A program made the translations under genes and the position numbers. A stretch of DNA of 64,000 nt from positions 25,332,928 to 25,396,927 of the forward strand of contig CM041547.1 in assembly GCA_023238725.1 (NCBI GenBank), read 5' to 3'. Below the pieces are notes generated by a model, which saw only the letters and a list, made by a program, of their open reading frames with translations, made no database searches and was not told the origin of the DNA. Source of the DNA: Scortum barcoo (Eukaryota > Chordata > Actinopteri > Centrarchiformes > Terapontidae). This document shows, piece by piece, positions 51,960 to 64,000 of the stretch; position 1 is the stretch's first letter; the number at the start of each line of letters is the position of its first letter.

Positions 51960-54900
51960 CATCCGCTTGATCCGGGACCGGGGGGACTGAGGCGTCCCTA
52001 AGGCCAGCTGAGAGACATAGTCTCTCCAGCGTGTCCTGGGTCTTCTTTCCTGGGGCCTCCTCCGGTGGGACATGCCTGGAACACCTTCCTTCCTAGGGAG
52101 GCGTCCAGGGGGCATCCAAAACAGATGCCCAAGCCACCTCAGCTGACTCCTCTCAATGTGAAGGAGCAGCGGCTCTACTCCGAGCTCCTCCCGAGTGACC
52201 TGAGCTTCTCACCCTATCTCTAAGGGAGCGCCCATCCACCCTGCGGAGGAAACTCATTTCGGACCGCTTGTATCCGCAATCTTGTCCTTTCAATCATTAC
52301 CCAAAGTTCATGACCATAGGTGAGGGTGGGAGCGTAGATTGACCGGTAAATCGAGAGCTTCGCCATTTTCGACTCAGCTCCTTCTGGTCACCACGACAGT
52401 CTGGTACACCGACCGCATAACTGCACGGACACTGCACCAATTCCTGTCTGTCTCAATCTCACGCTCCATCTTTCCCTCACTCGTGAACAAGACCCCGAGA
52501 TACTTGAACTCCTCCACTTGAGGCAGGACCTCTCCACCCACCCAGAGAGGGCATGCCACCCTTTTCCGGTTGAGAACCATGGCCTTGGATTTGGAGGTGC
52601 TGATTCTCATCCCAACCGCTTCACACTCGGCTGCAAACCGCTCCAGTACATGCTGAAGGTCCTGGCTTGATGAAGCCAACAGGACAACATCATCTGCAAA
52701 AAGCAGAGATGAAATCCTGTGGTTCCCAAACCTGGACTCCCTCCGGCCCCTGGCTATGCCTAGAAATCCTGTCCATAAAGATTATGAACAGGACCGGTGA
52801 CAAAGGGCAGCCCTGCCGGAGTCCAACATGCACTGGGAACAGGTCTGACTTACTGCCGGCAATGCGAACCAAGCTCCTGCTCCGGTCGTACAGAGACCAA
52901 ACAAGCCCTTAGCAAAGGCCCCGGACCCCATACTCACGGAGCACTCCCCACAGAATACCACGAGGGACACGGTCGAATGCGCTTCTCCAGATCCACAAAG
53001 CACATGTGGACTGGTTGGGCAAACTCCCATAAACCCTCAAGCACCCTGTGGAGGGTATAGAGCTGGTCCAGTGTTCCACGACCGGGACGAAAACCCGCAT
53101 TGTTCCTCCTGAATCCTGAGGGTCGACTATCGGCCGAATTCTCCTCTCCAGTACCCAGGTGTAGACCTCCCTTGTAGTTGGAACACACTCTCCCCCTTTT
53201 TAAAAAGAGGGACCACCACCCCCGGTTTGCCACTCCAGAGGCACTGTCCCCAATGTTGCATGCATGTTGCAGCGGCGTGTCAGCCAAGATAGCCCCACGA
53301 CATCCAGAGACTTGAAGTACTCAGGGCGGATCTCATCCACCCCCCGGGCGCCTTGCCACCGAGGAGCTTGCAAACCTACCTCAGTGACTTCGGCTTGGGT
53401 GATGGACGAGTCCTCAGCCTCCGCTTCCTCATTGGAAGGCAAGTCGCTGGGATTGAGGAGATCCTCAAAGTATTTTTTGTTAAAGTATAGTGGTTAAAGT
53501 GAATACTCTTATGTCCTGTAAAGTGCATGTTACTGCCGGAGCCCCGGTCCTCTTTGTTCTCTCCAGTCTTGCAGGTTCCTCACTGATTCTGGTTGTGGTC
53601 CATCTGTCTGAGGTTCACTGGCCTGGTTGGGGACATGATCTGTGTCTGTGTTGTGGAGAGAAGGTCGAGTGGCCCAGAGCTCCATATGAGGACATCTAGA
53701 GATGCACCTGGACTCATGGACTCATTTCCATTACCTGTGAATACCTTCACACATGGACTAAACCCATGAACTCAGTTTATCTACAGTTTATTACAACCCA
53801 TGTATAACTCCATAATATGATTGATGATGATGTTCTCTGTACATGTGGCATCTATGCACATCTGTCCTTCCCAGGGAGAGGGATCCCTCATCTGTGGCTC
53901 TTCCTCAGGTTTCTTCTTTTTCCCATAAAGGGTTTTTTTGAAGTTTTTCCTGACTCGGTTCGAGGGTCTAAGGACAGAGGGTGTCACAACTGTACAGATT
54001 GTAAAGCCCTCCGAGGCAAACGATGTTTGTGATTTTGGGCTCTAAATAAATACATTTTTGAATTTTTTGAATTTCTTCCACTGTCCGACAATGTCCCCAG
54101 TTGAGGTCAACAGCTCCCCACCCGCACTGTAAACAGTGTTGGCAGAGTACTGCTTCCCCCTTCTGAGGCGCCGGACGGTTTGCTTGCAGAATCTCTTCTG
54201 AGAGGCCAACCGATAGTCCTCCTCCACGGCCTCACCGAACTCCTCCCTAGACCCGAAGTTTTTGCCTCCAGGACCTGGCCCTGGGCTAGGCTTGCTTGGC
54301 ATTCTGCCTGCAGTACCTGTCCACTGTGTCAGGAGTCCCACAGGCCAACATTTTCCGATAGGGACTCCTTCTTCAGCCTGACGGCATCCCTTACTTCCGG
54401 TGTCCACCACCGGGTTCGGGGTTGCCTAGAGACCAGAGACCTTGCATCCACAACTTCCACAACTGCTGCGTCGACAATGGAGGCAGAGTACATGGTCCAC
54501 TCAAACTCAATGTCCCCAGCCTCCCTTGGAATCTGTGAGAAGCTCTTCCGGAGATGGGAGTTGAAGACCTCCCTGACAGAGGGCTCGGCCAGACGTTCCC
54601 AACAGACCCTCACAATACGTTTGGGTCTGCCAGGTCTGTCCAACTTCCTCCTCTGCCAGCGGATCCAACTCACCACCAGGTGGTGATCGGTTGACAGCTC
54701 AGCCCCTCTCTTTACCCGAGTGTCCAAGACATACGGCCAGAGATCAGATGAAACGACAACAAAGTCGATCATCGACCTCCGGCCTAGGTGTGTCCTGGTG
54801 CCACGTGCACTTTATGGACACCCTTATGCTCGAACATGGTGTTCATTATGGACAAACTGTGACTAGCACATAAGTCATGGCCGCTCGGGTTCAGATCGGG

Positions 54901-55420
54901 GAGGCTGTTCCTCCCAGTCACGCCCCTCCAGGTATCACTGTTGTTGCCCACGGGAGCGTTGAAGTCCCCCAGTAGAACAATGGAGTCCCCAGTCGGAGCA
55001 CTATCAAGTACCCCTCCCAGGGACTCCAAGAAGGCCAGGTACTCTGTACTGCTGTTCGGCCCGTAGGCACAAACAACAGCAAGAGACCTATCCCCAACCC
55101 GAAAGGCGCAGGGAAGCAACCCTCTCATTCACCGGGGTGAACTCCAACACATGGCAGCTGAGCTGGGGAGCTATAAGCAAGCCCACACCAGTTCGCCGCC
55201 GCTCACCCTGGGCAACTCCAGAGTAGTGGAGGGTCCAGCCCCTCTCAAGGAGCTGGGTTCCAGAGCCCAAGCTATGCGTGGAGGTGAGCCCGACTATCTC
55301 TAGCCTGGTACCTCTCAACCTCCTGCAGGAGCTCAGGCTCCTTCCCCCACTATTGGCAGAGTTTTGGTCCAGGATTGGGTCGTCAAGGCCCCCCGCCACG
55401 ACTGCTACCCAAACCACATT
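51960..55420 (-). pseudogene. Rex3-like endonuclease and reverse transcriptase, broken
   Basis: In order on the minus strand: endonuclease pieces (RLEIVGLTSTHSLGSG, VVCAYGPNSSTEYLAF, the metal-binding block VLLGDFNAPVGN near 54943-54975, and STDHHLVVSW near 54669-54696), a linker (RTRWWTPEVRDAVRLKKESL), then RT (EVTEVGLQAPRWQGARGVDE, GLRQGCPLSPVLFIIFMDRI, FADD at 52700-52689, EEFKYLGVLFTSEGKMERE) and a C-terminal block (MPPGRLPRK ... RRPRTRWRDYVSQL). Frameshifts and stops occur throughout, and the L2 insert separates the linker from the RT. It is not active as read. Confidence 0.85.
53477..54073 (+). mobile_element. L2-like 3' end nested in the Rex3-like element
   Basis: About 570 bases match the 3' UTR of the L2-like element at 41101-41670 with roughly 4 percent difference by eye, ending in the same TTTTGAA-type tail. 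It splits the Rex3 reading block, because 'cctcaaagtatttttt' resumes as 'tttcttccactgtccg'. It was therefore inserted after the Rex3 copy. A target duplication is not clear beyond a few T residues. Confidence 0.88.
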
Positions 55421-57589
55421 GCACCGGCCCTCTCATGGACCTTCCTGTGGGTGGTGAGCCTACTGGAAGGCGGGCCCACATCGCCATTTCGGGCTGAGCC
55501 CGGCCGGGTCCCGTGGGCAAATACCCAAAATCATGCGAGCCCCAACCCCAGGCCTGGCTCCAGGGTGGGGCCCCGGTAACGCCAATCCGGGTGACGTAAC
55601 TGTCCTTGTTGGTCTACTGTTCATGATGGGCTTGTGAACCGCTCTTAGTCTGGTCCCGTCACCTAGGACCTGTTTGCCATGGGAGACCCTACCAGGGGCG
55701 TAATGCCCCCGACAACATAGCTCCTAGGATCATTCGGGCACACAAACCCCTCCACCACAGTAAGGTGGCGGTTCAAGGAGGGGCTTGTCAAATAGTCCAT
55801 TTCAGAAAGGTACAGAAATTATTGGATGCAGCATCCCAACTGAAGTCTAACAAGTAAGGGTAAAAGTGGTACCAAATCTTTCACAATTCAACACTTATTT
55901 TTTATTTAAATCACACTGTCCACTTCATTTTCAATAAATAAGAACTAAAGGGTCACAGGAACTAAACTCAGGAGCTAAGCTTAAAACTAAAAGTACCTTT
56001 GGAGAAGTTCTGTTTGTGTCCCACCTCATGCATAGAAACATAAAGAAGCTGATGAGTCTAAAGACTGCCAGAGACTGCCCTCATCTGAAATGATTAGTTG
56101 TTGACCATTCTTCCATATTGACATGCGACCTCCTGTGTTCTCATACTCCGACAACAGTGATCATAATCTGTATCCAGTTGATTTCCTACATTTACAATTA
56201 TGCATAGTTTAGCAGAGTTTGTATTGTAGAATTTGTATTGACCAACTATGGCTCAGGGACTAAATACAGACATTTTTTTCACTAGAAAATGAAGGTTGCA
56301 GGGCTTTAAAAAGTTTATGCAGTTACATCAGTAATGAATGATCTTGTGTGATCTGCGAAATATTCACCACAGATATATGGATGATGTTCAAAAGCCATAA
56401 TGAAAAATGTCCTTCCATTTCCAGAAACACACAAAAACAAACTCACACGAGACAGAAATGCACACAGAAATTAAATAATGGAGGAAAAGCTAGTGGATTT
56501 TCTACAAATGGATGAATGCTGTCTGCCACGCAAAGCAAACTTTCTGGAGTGTTAGTGAGAGAAGAGGAAATGAATTGCATGGCTTTTTTGTTCAGAATTT
56601 TTCTGCTACACTTAGCCTTCCTAACGGAGCGCATTACAACTGCACCGTCTCTGAAGTAAAGAAATGCCTGGAGGTACATTAACTAGCTGGCTGGCTTCCT
56701 GTCTTTGACTTGGTCTGGCTGCTTTCTTCTTCCCTCTTTCCTTTCTGTCTGTCTTTTTTCTTTCTTTACGACTTTTCTCTCTATCTGATTTTTTTTTTAT
56801 TTTTAGTGTCTGTCTTCAGTCCTTGACCTATAGGCTATATACTGAAATTGTAAACACAATAATAACATACTATAATCAAAAATACGGTGTAGTGAAGGAT
56901 AGTGGTGAAGGATGTGTATGCTCATATATCCCTGAGTGTGTGTGTATGTGTGCCCCTCGAGTGATTTAAGAACAGCACAAGACCATAGGGATGACAATAA
57001 TGAGAACAGGATAATGGAATATTATGATGCAGAGGGAGGAGGGACAGAAAGAAAGAAATATATGTTATGTCTAACACTCCGACATACACTTTTCCTTTAC
57101 ATTTCTGCCAATCAGACATGCTTCCCAGTAGTGCCCTCTCTCATCTCCTGTGTCATGGCACACATACACACACCTCCACTCACACAACTGACCAAGGTGA
57201 GGCAAGCAAACAAAAGCCAGTTCCCATTTTTTGCTTAGTTCTCCTATTCCTCCTGATTGCTGCATTGCTCCACAGTGCCACTCACATTTGTCCTTGCAAC
57301 AGTGTTCCTCTCTTGATCATCAGCCTGATCTGATCAGTGTGAGACACAGTGGACTGAGGTAAGGTGTCAGATTTGAATATCCCACTGTTCAGACATAAAA
57401 ATATACTTGGTGGTGAGTTTTGGAAGACTATAAAACAAAAAATGATCATTAATGGTGAATAATAATATAATAAATAATCATTTCATATGGATATGACCAA
57501 CTTCAAAAACCCTTAAAGCTGAATGTCAGCACATGAAACTCAGTGTTTCATTTTGAGACTGTCCTCACGAGGACGGGAGTCAGCAGTAC

Positions 57590-57665
57590 TTTGACCTTAA
57601 TGCTAAAGTCAGCATGTTTACAATAACAATGCTATAATAATAATGTTAACCATGCAATGTTATCT
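57590..57665 (+). repeat. repeat family B, short 5' fragment
   Basis: 'gaccttaatgctaaagtcag' and 'catgtttacaataacaatgc' resemble the proximal block at 8805-8965. Confidence 0.35.
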
Positions 57666-58613
57666 CCTTGTCATGTCTTGGGGTTGTTAGCAGTCCTCTC
57701 ACATGGTTTCATTTAAACAACTGACAACAAGGCTCAGTGGGAAAAAACATTATCCAATAATTCACACAAAAAGAGAAAAAGATTAAAGATTTAAAATTTC
57801 AAAAATTGACACAAATTTGTCACCTTACTTAAATAAGTAATCGACTTAATCTTTATTTGTCCGGCCACAGTAACATTTACCCACAACACTTATAGGCTGC
57901 TTCACACACAGGTGAGCTGAAGAGCAAGTCTGTTGCATTAAAAGCTTTGTTAAAAGCTTAACTGTGCACTGCATGTGATTTTTCTGTGTGGCCACCAATA
58001 CCCATGTTGCAGTACTGCAAATGCAGACATTACGTGAAAGAATCAGTATAATTGCTTGCTCCTGTCCATAACAAAATGTAAAACCCACATGTACCCACAC
58101 TGCATTGACAGAGCAGCTGAACACAATCTGATTATGCATGTGTTTCAAAGCGGTGGACAGCAACCTATTTCATTATCAGATAACACACACATCCACACAC
58201 TCCCCCTACCACCACACACACTAAAACCCACCTGCAAAGGTTTCTCAGCATTAGTACTGAAATGGAAACATAAAGTCAGATGAATTTACAGAGGGCAAAA
58301 TAGAACATCACAGGATACCAGGAAAGGAAGAAAAAAAGAAGTGGAGAAAAACAGACATAGAAAGAGGAGAAATTCCTTCATCTCCTTTCCCTTACCTAGT
58401 TGGTGTTTCTTCCTCCTCCATTTCTCATGAAATAGTCTCTTCATTACCTCCCCCTCTCATCACCTACTCCTCTTAATATTGATCTACTCCTCATCCAGCT
58501 TCCTCTCCTCTGTGTCCTTATGTCATTTTCCAAAAACTGCAGCATTACAGTTGTAATTCTGAGATTCTCTTTTTCTTCACTGGCATCTCATCCCACAGTG
58601 TGATAGATGTACA

Positions 58614-58615
<2 letters not shown>

Positions 58616-58647
<32 letters not shown>
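58616..58647 (+). repeat. (CA)n microsatellite
   Basis: A perfect CA run of about 32 bases. It is the inverted counterpart of the GT run 120 bases downstream. Confidence 0.9.
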
Positions 58648-58650
<3 letters not shown>

Positions 58651-58764
58651 CAATCAATCAAGCGCATTGTGCAAGAGACTGGAGCACAGCAAACATACAG
58701 AATGGCTTTACAGAAATCATCATATTATTGATACAGGACTGACAGAGAGATTTGTGGCATGAAT

Positions 58765-58768
<4 letters not shown>

Positions 58769-58817
<49 letters not shown>

Positions 58818-58833
58818 GTGTGTGTGTGCAGGA
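58769..58833 (+). repeat. (TG)n microsatellite
   Basis: A TG run of about 45 bases, a short break, and further TG units. Confidence 0.9.
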
Positions 58834-59394
58834 GCAAAAGAGAGAAAAAAAAAGGCTCAGTAGTAATGTTAAAAGTTGCACGTAAAAAGGACAAAATGAA
58901 CCTTCTTTCTCTCTTGCCCTCCTTTCCTGACTAACCCCACCACTCTGCTCTTTTCTTCTTTTGTTCCACAGAGAAAGAGCTGGCTTGTTGTTTAAAGAAG
59001 AGGATAGAGGAAGCAAGATACACCTAGTAAAACAGATCTTGCTGATTTATCTTAAATCCAGTGTGTGTATCTGTGTCCACTGAGGTGTTTAATGATCAAA
59101 TGATCAGGGAGCAAACAGTCAGATTGCTGATAATTCCCATGTAGCATACAATTACTGAGCTCCTCAAACTGTCTTAGCTTGTCTTGTTAAACATTTATTC
59201 TTATCTACCTACCCTATTTTAAGAAATAAAACTACAGCTGTATCCATAAAGCACAGCCCAAAAGGCTCATGTAAAATGCCTCTTCCTGGAAGTACGAGTC
59301 AATTCTGTCTGTCTGTTACTGCCCAATATGGTATATATACATTTGGTAAAGACATACTCAGTATCTTTCCAAGTAAGGTGAAGACATTGATATT

Positions 59395-59565
59395 GTTGTC
59401 ATCTTTGTCTGTTCAGAAAGAAGCACATCCAGCAGCTGGTTAGTTTAACTTAGCCCAAAGACTGGAAACTAGAGGAAACTCCTAGTCTGCCTCTGTCCAA
59501 AGAGAAGAAAAAATCCACCTACCAGCTCATCTAAAGCTAACTAATTAAAGCATAAAACAGCACTT
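59395..59565 (+). repeat. dispersed repeat family A, copy 4
   Basis: 'agcagctggttagtttaact', 'aaagactggaaactagagga', 'gtctgcctctgtccaaagag' and 'ctaaagctaactaatt' follow the family A order. Confidence 0.5.
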
Positions 59566-59824
59566 CTTTGTGTCCATCACCATGCAATTGCAGTGAATAA
59601 GCCTCTTTGAATACATTTCAGTCCCATTCCCACTAATGTTCTTGGTGTAAAGATCACAAACCAAAGAGTCATTATGTGTGGATTTCTGTCCAGGCTGTAT
59701 TCAGTACACTAACCGAGGACAGAGGAGGATGTGTGTGCTCTCCAATAGGCCTAATGTGTTCTGCTTATGTTTGGGGTTGCAAACATGCAGCTCAGTGAGT
59801 GGTGTTTATTTTTTTCTTTATCTT

Positions 59825-60080
59825 AGTTTGGGAGCATGCTAACATTTGCCAATAGCACTAAACACAAAATACAGCTCAGGCCGAAGGAAATGTCTTTAGT
59901 TTTGCAGATATTTAGTCATAAACCAAAGTACTGGACAAGATTTTAACCTGCTAGAGAAAAAGGATCATCAAATGATTCATCCTCTAGGTACCATGGATGA
60001 CTGTACAAAACATACATAAAAAGCCAATTTGTCAAATAGACGTTGAGATATTTCAGTCTGTACCAGACAGTTTACCTCTT
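59825..60080 (+). repeat. dispersed repeat family B, long fragment
   Basis: 'atgctaacatttgccaatag', 'cactaaacacaaaatacagc', 'gtctttagttttgcagatat' and 'gttgagatatttcagtctgt' match the order seen at 38725-38985 and extend it. Confidence 0.55.
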
Positions 60081-61903
60081 TAACAAATTAAACAATACAT
60101 TTAGATTTTTGTACATTTCTTTTTTTAATTAAAAACAAAACTCTACAATAAGCTAAAAATTATGCACTTTTTTATTTACTTTACTTTTATCTATTTTATT
60201 TATTTTTTAGGTTGTCATATTGTCAACATGTTGGCATACATTTGTCTGTGTATAGGTGACACTCATTTGGAATTGTGTGTCCACTTGATGACTGAAAGTC
60301 AAATGTTCATTCCCTTTCTAGCTTTGTTTTGGTCTCCACCAACATCTGAGGAAATATACCTGGCTTTTTAGCTGCTAAATTTTCTATAAATGCACTATGT
60401 TCATCAGCTAGTTACTAACTTTGTCTGTAGTTTGTGCTGGACAAGTCATGTAGTTATCTGAGCTGTGAAACTGAAGGAAGACAGTAAAGCTGTATGCTGC
60501 AAAACCAAAACTATGAGCTAAAAGATTATAAAAAGCTCTCTCTCTACATTTGTCACTACAAGCAGTCTCATGCACACTATCATTTGATCCATAATATTAA
60601 AAATATTACACATCATACCTTTAAGTCTAATATTGCACTTTGGTTTAATTTTAGTCTTTCATTTTGTACTAAAGATGATTAAAGTGATGACTATGTTGTT
60701 CTGAAATTAAATTCATTATAAATATATTCTATAAAAAGCATTCTTGTTTTCTTTCAAGTGACTCTAAAACTGTGAGGCCCTGACAGCTCCAGTATGCCTG
60801 CTGTTAGCTACAGTGCCCCCTGCAGGGTGCCACCATGAACACTGCTGCAGGGTTCACAAAGAGGCATGCTGTGTGTGAGACTGCACCAGGGGCTTGTTTC
60901 CGTGAGTGTGCATCAGAGGTGCTGAAAAACCTCCACACCTACCAGGGGGAGGAGTGAAAGAAGGCTATATTTAGAGGGGAAGAAAGGTGTGGGGGAAGAA
61001 TGGGGAAGAGGAGGGGTCTTCCAATGTTTTTTTTTTGGCTACTTGAGGCTTTTGGCTCGGTTTGGTGCATTCAAGGTTGGACATTCATGTAACAGGTGTA
61101 AAAGACAAATTTCTTTGTGTATTCCCAGGCTGTGTGGTACTACTGCCTACCTAAATGGCGCAATGGCCCTAAGGAGGTTAGGCAATCCAAATATTACACC
61201 AATCAATTTCAGCTTACACAGATTTTTGTGGCACATAATACGAATATCTGAACTTGATCTGCATCAGTCGTCATTGAATAATAACAAAAATGCCTTTATC
61301 TTGCTTTTAATGGAATAAGTGTAAGAGAGGGAAATGTCCTCTATCTGGCTTGTAATTCTGTGATGTGGTGTGTATGGTCAGAGGCTTTGTAGCTGATGTT
61401 AAAGCAATACACTTGATTTAGTCAATTAGTCAAAGTTTTCCTCTGTTCAATACGTCCCCAGAGAAAGCTCTTCAAATGTCATCTCTGTCATGAATAAATA
61501 AAGTCATGTTGACCACAGTGTGTGTGTGCAATGAAATACATAAGAACACCTTTATAAATGTGGTGAGTACTTATTAATTAATGTGAAATTTTGGATTATA
61601 CCTTTTTAGCTGTTACAGGACACAGATGGGGTTCAAATACAGCCTGGCTTTAAAGCACTGCATATATCAAGTTGCTCACAGTTGATCACAAGTTATTCAT
61701 TTCTTTGGATCTATCTATCTTAACCAAAGTTTAAGAAGACAGTATGTTGGAGTCTTCTTCTCTTAGTGCACAGCACCTACTACATTTAAGCCATGTATAT
61801 CATGTTGACATTGAGTGATTTGTGCCCCGACTCTTTGCATTTACGTTAATATCTTAAATAAAAGTTACCATCAGCCATCAAGTGAATTTCTCTTGGAGAT
61901 TAA

Positions 61904-62080
<177 letters not shown>

Positions 62081-63837
62081 GTAATAGCCAAATTGAAATC
62101 AAATAAAAAAAATAATTAGTAGTTAATAAAAAAGAAAAAAAGTAAAACAAGAAGTATGGGGGTATTTTGGCTTACATGGTAAATTCAGCATAATATGTAG
62201 AGTTTTTGGAACACAACATGAAACTGAGTTTCTGTTTTTAAAATAAAACCTGATTTCATTCATTGATTAATTTTGATCAACTTGGTTGAAATCATCTTTA
62301 TTGTTTTTCTTGATCAGTGTTAAACTATTGTTGACCAAGTCAAGTAGCACTTGTGTAAGCGTATTTAAAAAAATAAATCTGAAATAATATCAAATAAGTA
62401 AACATTTTTAACTAAAACCAAGGATATCATTCTCATTAACGCTGGAAGAAATGTTTGGCTCTCTAACATTTAACGCCCTCAAGACAACGTCAAAGGTCAT
62501 ATGCTGCAGCTGATTTTAGTGGGAAATAAAGCTGTTTGTTATCAGCATCGCATTAGCAAGGGGTTTTGTATTTTTCTTATTGCTTCACTGGACACACTTA
62601 TAATACAAATAAAAAGGGTTAGAGACTAAAGTGGTAAATTAGGGTCAAACACAGCCTGCAGATGCTTGACAGTGGATGTGTGAGTCTGCCATACTGTCTA
62701 CCAGAGACAGCTGGCAGGCTTTTATGCCAAACATCTGCAGCAGTTTTATTATAAGTGGCTTAACAGCAATAAAAAAATGTAAAGTAGAACAGATTGGATT
62801 TGGGGTTTTTTACAAAAAAAAATAGGGCAGTAAGTATGATATGACAAAGATATGACTAAATGTACATTAAACTGGATTTTTCATGACATGAAATGGATGA
62901 AGTATTAAGTTTGCATTAACAGAAAACACAAGAACAAAAACAGGGAGGCTAATCAAGTACAATTATAAAACAAGAAATTAGGAAGATATCCCTGTCTCAA
63001 ATATAAGGCAGTACTTTTTCAAATACACAATTACCCTCTACTTGTGCCTGCTGGGATCATTTTACAAGAAACCAAAAGGTAGACCCTACTGACTTGTAAA
63101 GCAATAAGGCATCAAACTGTTCCTGTTCCAAACAGTCAGTGTACTATTGTACTATTGTACTATGTAAAAGGGAGGCAATTTGACTGAAAGAAATCATGGC
63201 AAAGAAAGAAAGTGAAAACTGAGGAAGAAATGACAGAAAGTGAAAAAGTACAATGACAAAGAAAAGTCCCAAAAGAGTCCCAAAGGCTAAACCCAGCAAT
63301 GTGATATAATGATCTGACATAATGAACTACTTCTATCTGAGCCTCCTAAATCACTTGTCAAAAAAGGCACATAATCTCATGGGTGCAAACATGTAGATTT
63401 TCATTTTAAAAAAAAGCCACAAGGCATTGCAAGTACCTCATTTAAAAAATAAAACAGGACTATACATGGAGATTATTGTCTCTCTGTAGAGGTCAGGGGG
63501 ACCAAAGGAAAGTTGCCATCACCATTAAATGTGCAATTAGTCAATTATGACAAATCCCTTATTTTATTTATTTATTTTTTTGTACTGGACAAGTATCATG
63601 ATACTTAGGAGGATCATTGAGTATGAAAGAAAAATAATTATAATTACTATTAATCCAGTACCAGGGACAGGATTTTGATTTCAAAGGTGGGAGTGAGGGG
63701 GCACAGTTAGTACAGGCAATAATCCTCAGGTGCTTTAGTTTTCCAGATACCCCTACCAAGAAAAAAACACGACAATGTTTTTCGATAATGTCAAAGGCTG
63801 TGGTTTAGGATTTTTTTTTTTTTTTGCATTTCTGCTT

Positions 63838-63925
63838 TATTAATTTTTGGCAGGGTAGGGAGAGAGGGGATAACATGCAGCAAAAGGTGCAGGGGTGAGC
63901 TACCAGGCCACCCCAATCTGTCAAT
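63838..63925. repeat. SINE-like repeat fragment
   Basis: 'gggagagaggggataacatg', 'cagcaaaaggtgcaggggtg' and 'agctaccaggccacccc' resemble part of a fish repeat that carries a tRNA-like end (by recall). The tRNA-like boxes themselves are not clear here. Confidence 0.35.
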
Positions 63926-64000
63926 CTGTCAGTTTTCTGATTACTCACTTAATCCTTTATTTATGTCATTAATAAATAACAAGCCTAACTTCTTCCATAA

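Larger units (their letters stand above)
51945..55783 (-). mobile_element. Rex3-like (RTE group) LINE with 17-bp TSD
   Basis: A 3839-bp minus-strand insertion flanked by CTTGTCAAATAGTCCAT at 51928-51944 and 55784-55800. Its 5' end (55783 downward) is a GC-rich leader that I recall as usual for this family, and its 3' end is a short GGAT tandem tail at about 51945-51956. Apurinic-type endonuclease and reverse transcriptase are both present, so the copy is near full length (about 3.2 kb without the nested insert). It is interrupted by an L2 3' end at 53477-54073. Its high GC and CpG content differ from the AT-rich intron. It lies in the same orientation as kcnc3. Confidence 0.9.

Noticed and set aside
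60989..61318. 109-codon plus-strand open frame
   Set aside because: No similarity to a known family, and no splice or regulatory context.

Overview
The window looks like teleost (probably percomorph) nuclear DNA. It is AT-rich intronic sequence with many CA/GT, GATA and AT microsatellites, fish-type LINEs (Rex1-like, Rex3-like and L2-like), a Ty3/gypsy LTR element, and several short dispersed repeats that I associate from memory with percomorph genomes. I see no bacterial features, no CRISPR and no RNA gene.

One host gene is supported: the 3' part of a Shaw-type (Kv3) voltage-gated potassium channel, best matched to kcnc3 (Kv3.3). It runs right to left on the minus strand. In transcript order the exons are S1 (34201-34070), S2 to S6 plus the proximal C-terminus (33792-32931), a C-terminal exon (30765-30549), and then two alternative last exons at 27958-27840 and 7834-7689. 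Both last exons join in phase 1 and give different tails, one ending WIKS and one ending PSIL. The N-terminal T1 exon is not in the window, so the intron before S1 is at least 29.8 kb if the gene is collinear. The 30765-30549 exon carries a one-base shift that breaks the frame before either tail. This may be an assembly error.

Region by region: 1-7.7 kb is 3' flank or 3' UTR with two copies of a dispersed repeat. 7.8-30.5 kb is the long intron between alternative tails. It holds a complete but defective gypsy element (23.3-26.8 kb, LTRs of 154 and 158 bp, TSD AAATG), other repeat families and a GATA array. 30.5-34.2 kb is the exon cluster. 34.2-64 kb is the upstream intron. It holds an L2-like LINE (39.1-41.7 kb, 14-bp TSD), a deleted Rex1-like LINE (48.7-50.1 kb), a Rex3-like LINE on the minus strand (51.9-55.8 kb, 17-bp TSD) with an L2 3' end nested in it, and a second GATA array.

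I found no new gene system. The points most worth checking are the pair of alternative C-terminal exons with their unusual splice-site surroundings, the frameshift, and the contrast between nearly identical LTRs and a badly broken interior in the gypsy element.
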